Assembly (NCBI GenBank): GCA_937893155.1
Contig: CALBGU010000263.1
Location: 1-22,857 of the forward strand
Length of the DNA: 22,857 bases
Direction: 5' to 3'
Origin: an uncultured Treponema sp.
Lineage (GTDB): Bacteria; Spirochaetota; Spirochaetia; Treponematales; Treponemataceae
A program made the translations under genes and the position numbers. Below, in pieces: positions 22,791 to 22,857 of this stretch; positions within the stretch are counted from its first letter, which is position 1; each line of letters begins with the position of its first letter. Under the pieces are notes generated by a model. It was given only the letters and a program-made list of their open reading frames with translations, searched no databases and was not told the DNA's origin.

Positions 22791-22857
22791 TGTCTTCACC
22801 TTTCTTTTGTTTAGCCATTGTTTCAACCAAACCGCTGCTGCTTGCCGCGCCAAGTCC
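22777..22857 (-). CDS. C-terminal fragment of an upstream gene, cut by the window edge
   Basis: An in-frame stretch of 26 codons ends in TAA at 22779-22777 (reads GLGAASSSGLVETMAKQKKG then EDNGDE). It overlaps the start of the next minus-strand gene by 14 bases, with that gene's ribosome binding site inside it, which is the compact packing typical of phage gene clusters. Too little is visible to assign a function. Confidence 0.55.
   Translation of the reverse strand, partial: GLGAASSSGLVETMAKQKKGEDNGDE

Overview
The window looks like chromosome from a spirochaete of the genus Treponema (host-associated, moderate GC). The main reasons are a roughly 950-residue GreA whose elongation-factor core sits at the end of a long helical protein, a TGS/ThrRS-like nucleoside kinase, an infC-rpmI-rplT operon continuing into small zapB-like and zapA-like genes, and several stand-alone HD-GYP proteins. 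The genus is inferred from gene content; no rRNA or tRNA gene is visible.

Left part (1-6149): about 320 bases carrying a 41-bp tandem repeat, then three same-strand genes: a 7TM-PAS receptor without an output domain, a giant receptor (ECF-S-like membrane domain, periplasmic beta-propeller, Y_Y_Y domain, cytoplasmic HD-GYP phosphodiesterase) and a BMP-family (nucleoside-type) binding protein. I read this as a ligand-to-cyclic-di-GMP sensory cluster. It is the best candidate here for a poorly described system.

Middle (6150-13378): an intergenic region with a 20-bp palindrome and six 42-bp hairpin-forming repeats leads into a strong promoter and an orphan oligopeptide-binding-type lipoprotein, whose terminator is the same 20-bp palindrome. 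Next come a short-chain dehydrogenase (minus strand), divergent from a NagZ-like glycosidase lipoprotein that overlaps an RNA m5C methyltransferase gene, and then a GAF-HD-GYP protein with an unusual GYP loop.

Housekeeping part (13356-21916): the minus-strand operon infC-rpmI-rplT-zapB-zapA-yaiI is read from a consensus promoter at about 15.77 kb. Divergent to it are the TGS-kinase and a Nudix hydrolase, then a TPR protein with two tandem promoters, then the long greA with a strong terminator.

Right edge (about 21970-22857): two minus-strand genes of phage-structural character abut greA. The first seems to have lost its native 3' end and reads into greA antisense, which suggests a prophage remnant edge or an assembly join.

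A recurring property is that several genes at the head of a transcription unit have a -10 box only 6-8 bases before the start codon and no ribosome binding site, so leaderless mRNAs are likely. Genes inside operons mostly have clear Shine-Dalgarno sequences.
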